Shown piece by piece: positions 48,139 to 56,344 of a DNA stretch of 57,169 bases. Within the stretch, counting starts at the first letter, position 1; each line of letters opens with the position of its first letter. The translations under genes and the position numbers were made by a program. The notes under the pieces were generated by a model. The model was not told where the DNA came from. It was given only the letters and a program-made list of their open reading frames with translations, and made no database searches. Source of the stretch: CAZGYE01 sp964530165 (lineage in GTDB: Bacteria; Planctomycetota; Planctomycetia; Planctomycetales; Planctomycetaceae); NCBI GenBank assembly GCA_964530165.1, contig CAZGYE010000003.1:1-57169 (forward strand), read 5' to 3'.

Positions 48139-51100
48139 ATGCGTGTCACATCCAGCGAAAAGAAGGCACAAAGGCACAGAGGCACAAAGGCTGGAGGACA
48201 TTCGCCACAGTCCCTTGGCCCCTTTGTCCCTTTGCTCCTTGGCCACTTTGCCCTTTGGCCCCGTAGACGCTCGGCCAACCCTCGTCGCAGAACCCGTCGA
48301 ACCCTCGCCCCCCAATCAGCCGAGTTGCTGGAGGACCGAACGTTGTTGAGCGCTTCGCCGGCGCTCGAAGTGATCCAGGACGTCACCCTCTCTTCCGGCT
48401 CTCCGCTTTTGATCCCGTTGAACGCTTCCGATGCAGACGGCCAGGTGCTGACCTTCACCGCCAGCAGCGACGATCCGCTCGTTTCCACCTTGATTCCCGA
48501 CGGCAACCGCAGCATGCGGATCACCGTGGAAAACTTTGGCACGATGACGTTCGAGTTATTCGAGGACCGCGTCGAGCGTGCAACCGATCACATCATCTCG
48601 TTGGCCGAGAGCGGCTTCTACGACGGCGTTCTCTTTCACCGAGTCATCGACGGTTTCATGATTCAGGGCGGCGATCCGACCGGCACCGGCTCGGGCGGCT
48701 CGACATTGGGCAACTTCGACGACCAGTTCAACGTCGATTTGCAGCACAATCGTGGCGGCCTGCTCTCGATGGCCAAAACGACCGACGACACCAACGATTC
48801 CCAGTTCTTCATTACCGAAGCTCCCACCCGCTGGCTCGATTTCAACCATTCCATCTTCGGCCTACTCACCGTGGGAGAAGACGTCCGGGAAGCGATCAGC
48901 AACGTTCCCACCGACGCGGGCGACCGCCCCTTAAATAACGTCCGCATGGAGTCGGTTGAGATCTTCGTCGACACGGAAAACGGCGTGTTGCAGCTCAGCG
49001 CGGCCGAGGGCGCCTCAGGCGAAACCGACGTGAGGGTCAGCGTGACCGACGAAGACGGCAATTCCACCTCGCGCACGTTTCACGTCACCGTCGAACCGGA
49101 CACCGTCAACAGCAATCCGTATTTGGAGGATGTCCCGGAGATCCGGACCGACATCGACACGCCGGTGACCTTCACTCTTTCACCGAGAGACGTGGAAGGC
49201 GACGCCGTCGCCTTTACCGCCGGGCCGCCGAACAACAGCGATCACACGATTTCTCTCGACAGCGGGACGGGCGAAGTCACCGTCACGCCGCTGAACGGTT
49301 TCCAGGGCATTCTAGAGATCTCGGTCAGTGTGCGGGCCGCCGCCGGCGGACCGACCGACGACCAGACCATCCCGATTCTCGTCGGACCCGACATCCTCAT
49401 GCAGGGAGCCACGGCTGACGGCGCGACGACGTTGAGCCTGACCTACGAGATCGTGACGGCGAGCGTCGATCCGTTCGACATCAATTTGTATCGATCGGGC
49501 GACACCGTGTTCGACGCCGGCGATGCATTGCTCGGCACGGTGACGATCAGCGACCCGGGCGATCTCACGGTGGGCGTGCACACCAAGACGTTCCCCATCG
49601 GCGGTGGTGCGGGCGAAGTCGCGCTGCCGGGAGCGGGCGCCGCCGAGACCGACGACGACTACAACATCCTGGCCGTCGCTGATGCCGATCTCGCCGTCGA
49701 CGAGACCGACGTCGACCCCACGGGTGAAGACAACACAGTCGCCTTCGTCGGTGTCTACCATCCCCCCGGCGGCGACATCTTCATTCACGGCAGCGACGAC
49801 GACGACACCGCCCTCATTACGCCGGGCAGCATCGACGTCAATTTGAACGGTGACGTGACCAGCTACGCCGACCCAGACGTCAACGAATTGCGAGTACGCA
49901 GCCACGGCGGAAACGATACCGTCGACGCCTCCGACATTCCGAAACCGCTCAAGGCCTGGGGTGGTGCGGGTGACGATAGGCTCACCGGCGGCAGCGGCGA
50001 CGATGTGCTCTCAGGCGGCGGCGGCGATGATACGCTCTGGGGCGCAGCCGGCAACGATCATCTGCTCGGCGAATCCGGCGTCGATCGGATCGTCGAGTCG
50101 GCAGACGCCGATTTCACACTGTCCGACGCACAGTTGACGGGCGTTGGCACCGATCTTTTGAGCAGCATTGAACAAGCGGAGCTCTCCGGCGGGTCGAGCG
50201 ACAACACGATCCTGGCCTTTGCTTTCTCGGGCGATGCCACGTTGGACGGCGGCGCGGGGAACGACACACTGTTGGGCGCCGCCGGCAACGACGTGCTCAC
50301 CGGCGGCTTAGGAAACGATTCTGTCGACGGCTGGAGCGGCAGCAACAGGCTGATCGAATCGGGGGACGTCGATCTCGTCCTGTCAAACGTTCAGATGACC
50401 GGTCTGGGCAACGATAGACTGGTGCGAATCAGCTCGGCACGTCTGACCGGAGGCGGCGGGGACAACGACATCGATACCGACCTTTTCACCGGCCCCGTGA
50501 CGTTGATCGGCGGACTGGGCAACGACACGCTCTCAAGCGGTCGGGCGGCCGATTCGCTCGTCGGCGGCGACGGCGACGACAAACTCAACGGACGAAAAGG
50601 CAACGACACCCTCGCAGGCGGCGACGGCAACGACACCCTCTTCGGCGGCGGTGGGACGGACCTCATCTACGGCGGCTCGGGCGACGACTCTGCGAAGGGG
50701 CATGGCGCCGCGGACACCCTCTTCGGCGGCGACGGAAACGACACGCTCAAAGGAGGCGGCGCGGAAGATTCCCTCGCAGGCGAAGGGGGCAACGACTCCC
50801 TCGACGGCGGCGTCGGCAACGACTCCCTCGACGGCGGCGGCGGTGACGACCAACTTTTGGGCGTCTCCGGAGACGATCATCTCGACGGCAGCGGCGGCGC
50901 CGACACCCTCGACGGTGGAAACGGCATCGATTCGCTGTTCGGCGGCAGCGGCGACGACTTCCTCATCGGCGGCGACGGCGACGATACGCTCAAGGGTCAG
51001 GCCGGCAACGATACTCTCAACGGTGGCGCGGGCAACGATTTGATGAGTGGCGGCAACGGCGACGACGGACTCTCCGGCATGACCGGCGACGACAAACTCA

Positions 51101-51324
51101 ACGGAAACGGTGGTGCAGACACACTGATTGGCGGAGAAGACAACGACTCGCTCAAAGGAGGCGCCGGAACAGACATCGCCCTGGGTGGCGGCGGAGACGA
51201 CCTGGTCAACGGACAAGGCGGCATCGACACCGTTGCCGGCAACGACGGCAACGACACCATCAACGACCCCATCGAAGAACAGGACGAAGCGTTCGCGTTC
51301 GACGCCGACTGGGTCAACATTTAG
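48139..51324 (+). CDS. Secreted cyclophilin-RTX calcium-binding surface protein
   Basis: About 1061 residues from the ATG at 48139 (a GTG lies at 48115); the start is uncertain because the first 50 residues come from repeat DNA. Next is the planctomycete motif LEDRTLLSAS near residue 64-71. Residues about 125-280 are a cyclophilin peptidyl-prolyl isomerase with the active-site set: FHRVIDGFMIQGGDPTGTGS (Arg, Phe, Gln), TNDSQFFIT (Phe) and WLDFNHSIFG (Trp, Leu, His). Two Ig-like or cadherin-like beta domains follow, then from about 585 to 1035 RTX calcium-binding nonapeptides (GGxGxDxLxGG). A few segments such as DLVLSNVQMTGLGNDRLVRI divide the RTX blocks. The protein is probably exported and folds on calcium. 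It is the divergent neighbour of the inverse autotransporter. Confidence 0.87.
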   Translation: MRVTSSEKKAQRHRGTKAGGHSPQSLGPFVPLLLGHFALWPRRRSANPRRRTRRTLAPQSAELLEDRTLLSASPALEVIQDVTLSSGSPLLIPLNASDADGQVLTFTASSDDPLVSTLIPDGNRSMRITVENFGTMTFELFEDRVERATDHIISLAESGFYDGVLFHRVIDGFMIQGGDPTGTGSGGSTLGNFDDQFNVDLQHNRGGLLSMAKTTDDTNDSQFFITEAPTRWLDFNHSIFGLLTVGEDVREAISNVPTDAGDRPLNNVRMESVEIFVDTENGVLQLSAAEGASGETDVRVSVTDEDGNSTSRTFHVTVEPDTVNSNPYLEDVPEIRTDIDTPVTFTLSPRDVEGDAVAFTAGPPNNSDHTISLDSGTGEVTVTPLNGFQGILEISVSVRAAAGGPTDDQTIPILVGPDILMQGATADGATTLSLTYEIVTASVDPFDINLYRSGDTVFDAGDALLGTVTISDPGDLTVGVHTKTFPIGGGAGEVALPGAGAAETDDDYNILAVADADLAVDETDVDPTGEDNTVAFVGVYHPPGGDIFIHGSDDDDTALITPGSIDVNLNGDVTSYADPDVNELRVRSHGGNDTVDASDIPKPLKAWGGAGDDRLTGGSGDDVLSGGGGDDTLWGAAGNDHLLGESGVDRIVESADADFTLSDAQLTGVGTDLLSSIEQAELSGGSSDNTILAFAFSGDATLDGGAGNDTLLGAAGNDVLTGGLGNDSVDGWSGSNRLIESGDVDLVLSNVQMTGLGNDRLVRISSARLTGGGGDNDIDTDLFTGPVTLIGGLGNDTLSSGRAADSLVGGDGDDKLNGRKGNDTLAGGDGNDTLFGGGGTDLIYGGSGDDSAKGHGAADTLFGGDGNDTLKGGGAEDSLAGEGGNDSLDGGVGNDSLDGGGGDDQLLGVSGDDHLDGSGGADTLDGGNGIDSLFGGSGDDFLIGGDGDDTLKGQAGNDTLNGGAGNDLMSGGNGDDGLSGMTGDDKLNGNGGADTLIGGEDNDSLKGGAGTDIALGGGGDDLVNGQGGIDTVAGNDGNDTINDPIEEQDEAFAFDADWVNI
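48165..48262. repeat. AAAGGCAC / CCCTTTGTCC hairpin repeat, copy 2
   Basis: Shorter relative of 47575-47870: left arm of GCACAAAGGCACAGAGGCAC units (48168-48187), the same 23-base core at 48188-48210, and a right arm of CCTTTGTCCC and CTTTGCTCC units (48220-48262). The core is identical to the first copy at all 23 bases. Here the core is read on the plus strand and encodes KAGGHSPQ near the N-terminus of the cyclophilin-RTX protein. On the minus strand it still reads as a start with MSSSLCASVPLCL. Confidence 0.87.
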
Positions 51325-51374
51325 TGTGTGCACCACACCGCTGCTTCTGAACCTGGATCGCCCCAAGTCGATTT

Positions 51375-51399
51375 AGCCGCGGAGCTTGCTCCGCGCGAT
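51375..51399. repeat. Short CGCGGAGC palindrome
   Basis: CCGCGGAGCTTGCTCCGCG folds into a short stable hairpin of the CGCGGAGC/GCTCCGCG type between convergent genes (cyclophilin-RTX and SpoIIE phosphatase). A similar short CCCGC/GCGGG palindrome is at 33921-33944 after the deacetylase gene. It may act as a transcription barrier. Confidence 0.55.
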
Positions 51400-51417
51400 G
51401 CCAGGAACAGGGTGTTC

Positions 51418-53178
51418 TCAGGGCGTGGTCACTTCGACGAGCCGTTTCAGCACGACGACCGTCAGGTCGTCTTTTTGGGGGGCGCGCCGGCGGAATTTTC
51501 TGACCGCTTGAAAGAGTATCTCGACGATCTCACGCGAAGTCTTGTCGCGGTTCCTCGAGACGATCTCCAGTGTCCGCTCGATTCCGAACTGTCGACCGTC
51601 GCGTGACTCGGCTTCGATGATGCCGTCGGTGACCAGCAGCAGCACGTCTCCTGGCTCGAAGGCCGTTTCCGGTCCGCAGCAGACGGTTCCTTCGTCGAGG
51701 ACGCCGAGCAAAGGGCTGAGGCTCTCGAGCGTGCTGGTTATGCCGCTCGCCTTGAGCAGATGTCCTTCGTGACCGGCGGCGGAGTAGACGAAAGAACCCT
51801 TCGTCAGATCGAGACGCAGGAAGAACAGGCTGACGAACATCCGATCCCGGACGTCTTGGAGCAGAAACCGGTTGAGCTGAGTGACGATTTGGCCGACATC
51901 GCCGTCCCTTTGCGCCAATGCGCGCAGATAGGCCCGCGTTTGGGCCATGAGGATGGCTGCGCCGAGTTCGTGACCGCTGACGTCTGCGACGACGACGCCC
52001 AGCCGCCCCTCTTGCATGGGAACGTAGTCGAAGTAATCGCCGCCGACCGCCTCGGCCGGAGTCGAGGCGCCGGCCAAATCGAATCCGGCGGCCTTCGGCG
52101 GTGTTTGCGGAAACAGTCCCTGTTGAATGTCTCGCGCCACGCGCAGTTGCTCCTGTGTGGCGCGCAGCGTCGCTTCGGTCTGGTAGGCGCGCACGTAGTC
52201 GAGAATCAGTCCGGCCAGCGGTACCAGGTAAGCGACGATCTTCAGACCGTGCGAGATGTTGAAGTCGGCATCGAACAGCGCCCTCGACCCGAACGCTGCG
52301 TGAGCCTGCGCGGCAACGTGCGGGATGACGCTCACGATCAGCCCGTGCGAAAACAGGCTCGGCTGCATGCGGTGAAAGCGGGGGAAGATGACGCCGCCGG
52401 CAAACAGGTACAAGACCAGCGGGACGCAGTCCCACGGTCGGGGCACGATCGCGTCTCCAAAGACGGCTTGCGGCAGCGGGCTGACGGCGCAAATGTGGAC
52501 GATCGAATAGGCCATCACACCGAACAGAACACCGACGAGCAAAATGTACCGAACCGGCGATGCCCGCCGCGGCGTCTCTGCCCGAGCCTTCCAGAGAAAC
52601 GGGGCCGTACCGGCGATCAAGATGCAGACGTTGAACGTCCGCGAGAGGACCCATGTGAACGGAATAAACCGGTCGCTGCCGGCGACACTTCCAATCAGCC
52701 CGGCATTGCCGAATCCAATCAGCCCGGCATTGCCGAATCCAATCAGCCCGGCATTGCCGAGTCCAATCAGCCCGGCATTGCCGGGTCCAATCAGCCCGGC
52801 ATTGCCGGGTCCAATCAGGCCGTCGGCGGCCAGTATGTGAAAGGCGTCGATCATCCCGGAGAAAAACAGGGCCGTCCCGATGACCGGCGTCGTGACGTCC
52901 CGCCCGATCGAGTAGTGAAAGAATGCAAATACGGCCGTGAAGAACGCAATCGAGAACGCGCTCCATTCCAGCAGAGTGTGAAGAAGAGTGCCGGAGAGCT
53001 GCCTCGACAGGAGCAGCGCGGGTCGATTGGACAACAGCAGCCGCGCCGCTTCTTCCGGATCGGTTGGGGCGCCGCCGGCCGAGAAATCGACTCCCACCAG
53101 CTTCAGCACCAACGGCAAGACGCTGAGAACAACAACCGCCCAGACCAGCTTCTTCGGGAGCTTGACTTTTTCGCCCAT
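51418..53178 (-). CDS. Membrane-bound SpoIIE/PP2C-family phosphatase with MASE3-like sensor
   Basis: A 586-residue protein. The N-terminal part (about 10-320) has eight or so membrane helices, resembling the MASE3 sensor domain (GMIDAFHILAADGLIG). A tandem GLIGxGNA stretch of six units is inserted near residues 120-165. The SpoIIE-type PP2C catalytic domain runs from about 345 to 580: IQQGLFPQTPPKAAGFDLAG, the EAVGGDYFDY metal motif with Gly-Asp, VVVADVSGHELGAAILMAQT, YSAAGHEGHLL and DVLLLVTDGIIEAE with the Asp-Gly metal ligand, and DDLTVVVL at the end. The phosphatase should dephosphorylate Ser/Thr in response to a membrane signal. It is last in the DUF1080-kinase-phosphatase operon, six bases after the kinase stop. 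A natural partner of that kinase. Confidence 0.88.
   Translation of the reverse strand: MGEKVKLPKKLVWAVVVLSVLPLVLKLVGVDFSAGGAPTDPEEAARLLLSNRPALLLSRQLSGTLLHTLLEWSAFSIAFFTAVFAFFHYSIGRDVTTPVIGTALFFSGMIDAFHILAADGLIGPGNAGLIGPGNAGLIGLGNAGLIGFGNAGLIGFGNAGLIGSVAGSDRFIPFTWVLSRTFNVCILIAGTAPFLWKARAETPRRASPVRYILLVGVLFGVMAYSIVHICAVSPLPQAVFGDAIVPRPWDCVPLVLYLFAGGVIFPRFHRMQPSLFSHGLIVSVIPHVAAQAHAAFGSRALFDADFNISHGLKIVAYLVPLAGLILDYVRAYQTEATLRATQEQLRVARDIQQGLFPQTPPKAAGFDLAGASTPAEAVGGDYFDYVPMQEGRLGVVVADVSGHELGAAILMAQTRAYLRALAQRDGDVGQIVTQLNRFLLQDVRDRMFVSLFFLRLDLTKGSFVYSAAGHEGHLLKASGITSTLESLSPLLGVLDEGTVCCGPETAFEPGDVLLLVTDGIIEAESRDGRQFGIERTLEIVSRNRDKTSREIVEILFQAVRKFRRRAPQKDDLTVVVLKRLVEVTTP
52691..52819. repeat. In-frame 24-bp minisatellite inside the MASE3 domain
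   Basis: Five complete 24-base units (52691-52714, 52715-52738, 52739-52762, 52763-52786, 52787-52810) plus a partial sixth, each near CCAATCAGCCCGGCATTGCC plus four variable bases. Each encodes eight residues of the GLIGPGNA type on the minus strand. The unit itself is partly palindromic (CCCGGCATTGCCGGG). Units differ at two or three bases only, so the expansion looks recent. Confidence 0.9.
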
Positions 53179-53184
53179 CTTGAT

Positions 53185-54879
53185 TTACTCGGTATCGGTC
53201 TTTTCGCCGTCTGGAGTGTCCGACCCGTTGGCGTTCTGCGCCGGTTGGGGTTCTGAGAAGTCGATCGGTTCGACGTCCTCCCCATTGCGGCGTTTGCGGG
53301 CGTAGTCGACCTGCCGTTCGAATTCCCGTTTCTCGCCATATTCGCTGATCACTGCACTCCAGAGCTCGTCGGCCTTCATTCGTTCGCCGTTTCTGATGTG
53401 TTTTTCCGCCCTTCGCAGAACATCATTCACGAATCGCAGTTCGTTGTGGCTGCCGGTTTGCTGGACCTCTACGATCCTTCGTTTGGCAATCTTCAAATAG
53501 AGTTGGTCCTGTTTGCTATTCTCAGCTCCGACAAGACTGATCAGGGTACGGTACTTGACGAGCGCCAGAATCCGATCGCTTGCGTTTTCGGCCCGGATGG
53601 CTTCGACGAGCAATCGCTCGGGCGTCGACTTCGGTTCGCGATTCGACGATGCAGTCTTCTCCGCTCGCCGTAGAGTCTTGTCCATTTCGATGCGCTCGAC
53701 GTAGTCCTCGACCTGAGCGGCATGCTTGCCCTCGGGGAAACGTTTCAGATACGGGTCGAGATATTTCTCGCGGGCGGTTCGCCATTGGGCGACGTCGCCA
53801 GTTTCCATCAACGGCTGCGCCCTGGCAAAGAGTTCCTCTTCGCTCAAAGGCCACAGTGCCCAGGTGAGAGCGCCCACCAGGAGCAATAAACACGCGGCCA
53901 AAAACCAGGCCCGCTCGTAAAACGGACCCGTTTTTTTCTTTTTCTTCTTTCTCTTCTTCTTGCCGAGCAGCTTCTTCAGCTCCGCCCGATCTTCGTCGAT
54001 CACAATGGCGGTGGGACCGCCGACGGCCGTCTGACGAGAGACGCTTGACTGGGCGGCAACCTTCTCGCCGATCTCCACGAGCGCGGTATGGACGGCCAAT
54101 GCATCGAAATAGCGGTCTTCGGGGTCCTTTTCCAGGAGCTGCATGACGATCGATTCGAGCCAGATGGGGCAGTCGATGGCCGTGGCGGTGACCCGCGGCG
54201 GTTCATTCTCGACGTGCTGATAGAGCATCTCGGCATGGGTCTCGGCCAGAAATGGGGGCTTGCCGGTCAACATCTCGAACATCACACAGCCCAGCGCGTA
54301 GAGGTCGGTTTTGGGCGAGACGGGAGGCTTGCCGACAATCTGTTCGGGAGCCATGTACGCATACGTGCCGACCGTCTTGCCGGCCGAGGTCAGCGCGGTG
54401 GCCTGCGTGTCGCGGGCGATGCCGAAATCGCCCAGCTTCAATTGACCCGACTTGTCCAGGAACAGGTTGGCCGGTTTGAGGTCGCGGTGGATGATGGCGT
54501 GATGATGAGCGTATTCCAGAGCCTCGCAGATCTGCAAGCCAAATTCGATCACCTGCTCCCAGGACAAACGCCCCCTTTGCTTGATCAATTGTTCGACCGA
54601 GCCGCCGGGCATCAATTCCATGGCGTAATACCGCTGTTCGCCGTGTTTTCCCCCGCCGTAATACTGCACGATGTGCGGATGCCGCAGCTTCTTCAGAATG
54701 TCGATTTCCCGCTCGAACCGCCTCAATAGCTGCTTCTCGGCCGAGAGCGTCGGCGAAAGGACCTTCAGAGCCACCTTTTGCCCCGTCTTGGTGTAGGTGG
54801 CCAAGTACACGATGCCCATCCCCCCCACACCAAGCTTCTGCTGGAGCTCGAAAGGTCCAACTTTTCGTTTGGTCGCCAT
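53185..54879 (-). CDS. Membrane Ser/Thr protein kinase with C-terminal periplasmic domain
   Basis: A 564-residue protein from the ATG at 54879 (MATKRKVGPFELQQKLGVGG), two bases after the DUF1080 stop. Kinase domain about 8-270: Gly-loop LGVGGMGIVYLA, Lys39, HRDLKPANLF with Asp133, DFG at 151-153, the activation loop ending YMAPEQ, then DLYALGCVMFEMLTGKPPF. Motifs are canonical RD type. A Lys-rich linker (KKKRKKKKKK) precedes one membrane helix near 323-345. The rest (about 345-564) is outside and is helical with TPR-like pattern (WRTAREKYLDPYLKRFPEGK). PknB-type architecture; it may sense an envelope signal. The phosphatase downstream probably reverses its action. Confidence 0.93.
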   Translation of the reverse strand: MATKRKVGPFELQQKLGVGGMGIVYLATYTKTGQKVALKVLSPTLSAEKQLLRRFEREIDILKKLRHPHIVQYYGGGKHGEQRYYAMELMPGGSVEQLIKQRGRLSWEQVIEFGLQICEALEYAHHHAIIHRDLKPANLFLDKSGQLKLGDFGIARDTQATALTSAGKTVGTYAYMAPEQIVGKPPVSPKTDLYALGCVMFEMLTGKPPFLAETHAEMLYQHVENEPPRVTATAIDCPIWLESIVMQLLEKDPEDRYFDALAVHTALVEIGEKVAAQSSVSRQTAVGGPTAIVIDEDRAELKKLLGKKKRKKKKKKTGPFYERAWFLAACLLLLVGALTWALWPLSEEELFARAQPLMETGDVAQWRTAREKYLDPYLKRFPEGKHAAQVEDYVERIEMDKTLRRAEKTASSNREPKSTPERLLVEAIRAENASDRILALVKYRTLISLVGAENSKQDQLYLKIAKRRIVEVQQTGSHNELRFVNDVLRRAEKHIRNGERMKADELWSAVISEYGEKREFERQVDYARKRRNGEDVEPIDFSEPQPAQNANGSDTPDGEKTDTE

Positions 54880-54881
54880 AA

Positions 54882-56192
54882 TCATTGTTTCGGAAACGAG
54901 GCAATTCGCAAGTTCTTGAAATCCAGGTCGGTCGTGGGATCGTGTCCCTGGAGACTGAGATGTCCCGCTTTGGAACGTCGGCCTTTCCGCGGATTTTCGT
55001 CCGGCTCGCGGGTGTCGGTCCAGTCGACGACCTGGTAGCCGTTCACCCACGTGGCAAAATGCGGCCCGTGCGCGATCAGCACGGTGGTCTGCCATTGGTG
55101 ATCGTCGCCGACGACCCGCCGAGCTTTCGCGCGGCGAAAGATCGCTCCGGTGCCGGAGTTCTCCGGTTTTGTCCGGTCGCCGTCGACGGTGCCGTTGTGA
55201 ATCTGCATCTCATAGCCGTGAGACGGGGCTTCCTCCGTCCCCGGCTTGGCGCGGAAGAAAATGCCGCTGTTGAGATGCGTGCCGTTGACCTTCACGTCGG
55301 CCCGCAGGACAAAGTCGTCCCACGTTTCCACCGTTTCCAGAAAGCCGGTGCCGTGGGTCACGTGGATGGCTCCATCGACGACTTCGAACTTGCTCTTCGA
55401 CCCGGGCACCTCGCGCCAGCCGTCCAGGTCCTTTCCGTTGAAGATGGGCTTCATCCCCAACGGCCGCAGCATGACGTTGCGGAACTCGACCTTTCCACTG
55501 TTCATCTGCAACCCGACGTGGCCGACCCGGCGAATCGCGTCCGAGGTATCGGTCAGGTCCATCACGACTTCGCCGTTCAACTCCACCTCGATCCGCGCAC
55601 CCTCCAGACGAACGTGAAACGTGTTCCACTGGCCGTCGCTGACGATCTTCTTTTCAACCTTCTTGCGGCCGACGAGGCTGCCGGTCGGGAATTCCGCATG
55701 CGAATCGCAGACATTCAACTCGTAGCAATCTTTGCTCGCGTCCTTGGGGTCGAACACGGTCCGCAGGAAAATGCCGCTATTGCCGCCTTTCTCCAGGCGG
55801 ACGTCACACATCAGCTCGTAGTCGGCGATCTCGATGGTGGTCATCAACAGTCCCGGATCGCCCGCATCGGCCGTAACGACACCATCCTGGATCGACCAGT
55901 TGGTGGTCTCGCGGTTCGGTTTCCAACCGAACAAGGTGTGGCCGTCGAATAGGCTGATCCAGCCGGCTTCAATCTGTTCCCTAGAAAGAAGCCGCGGTGG
56001 TTCCCGCGTATCCGAGCGGGCGCCGTCATTGGGCGTTGTCTCGGCCACGGCAGCGGAGGCGGAGAAGTCGGCGGAGGGCCGAAACGCAGCCGAGCCGCCC
56101 TGAGGTTGAGGTTCCGGCTGAGGCGACGTCGGTTTCGAGCATGCAGTCAAACATACGAACGCTCCACAGCCGAACAACATGATGAATCGCAT
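54882..56192 (-). CDS. Lipoprotein with two DUF1080 domains (3-keto-disaccharide hydrolase-like)
   Basis: A 436-residue protein; the ATG at 56192 is chosen because TTGGGGGG is ten bases upstream and a lipoprotein signal with LTAC (acyl Cys18) follows. Two tandem DUF1080 (concanavalin-like) domains: about 77-245, starting GWISLFDGHTLFGWKPN, and about 247-430, starting PIFNGKDLDGWREVPG. The second carries NSGIFFRAKPGTEE and HGYEMQIHN; the first carries NSGIFLRTVFDPKDASK and CYELNVCDSHAEF. The family holds hydrolases of 3-keto-glycosides and is abundant in planctomycetes. It leads the operon with the kinase and phosphatase, so its ligand may be the input for that signalling pair. Role inferred. 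Confidence 0.93.
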   Translation of the reverse strand: MRFIMLFGCGAFVCLTACSKPTSPQPEPQPQGGSAAFRPSADFSASAAVAETTPNDGARSDTREPPRLLSREQIEAGWISLFDGHTLFGWKPNRETTNWSIQDGVVTADAGDPGLLMTTIEIADYELMCDVRLEKGGNSGIFLRTVFDPKDASKDCYELNVCDSHAEFPTGSLVGRKKVEKKIVSDGQWNTFHVRLEGARIEVELNGEVVMDLTDTSDAIRRVGHVGLQMNSGKVEFRNVMLRPLGMKPIFNGKDLDGWREVPGSKSKFEVVDGAIHVTHGTGFLETVETWDDFVLRADVKVNGTHLNSGIFFRAKPGTEEAPSHGYEMQIHNGTVDGDRTKPENSGTGAIFRRAKARRVVGDDHQWQTTVLIAHGPHFATWVNGYQVVDWTDTREPDENPRKGRRSKAGHLSLQGHDPTTDLDFKNLRIASFPKQ

Positions 56193-56344
56193 CCAATAAC
56201 CCCCCAATAGAGAACAGACCGTTGTCACTGACCATCCCAGGAAAGACCGCATGAATGCGGTCACTACAAGCGTTTTTCAACAGGACGTTCGCCCCCTGAT
56301 TGTCGGAACAGCCGGCTTACGCCGGCCGCTCACCATTCTTTTTA

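Noticed and set aside
51760..53256. 498-codon plus-strand open frame with repeated NQPGIAES
   Set aside because: Antisense to the SpoIIE phosphatase; the repeat peptides come from the 24-bp minisatellite read on the wrong strand.
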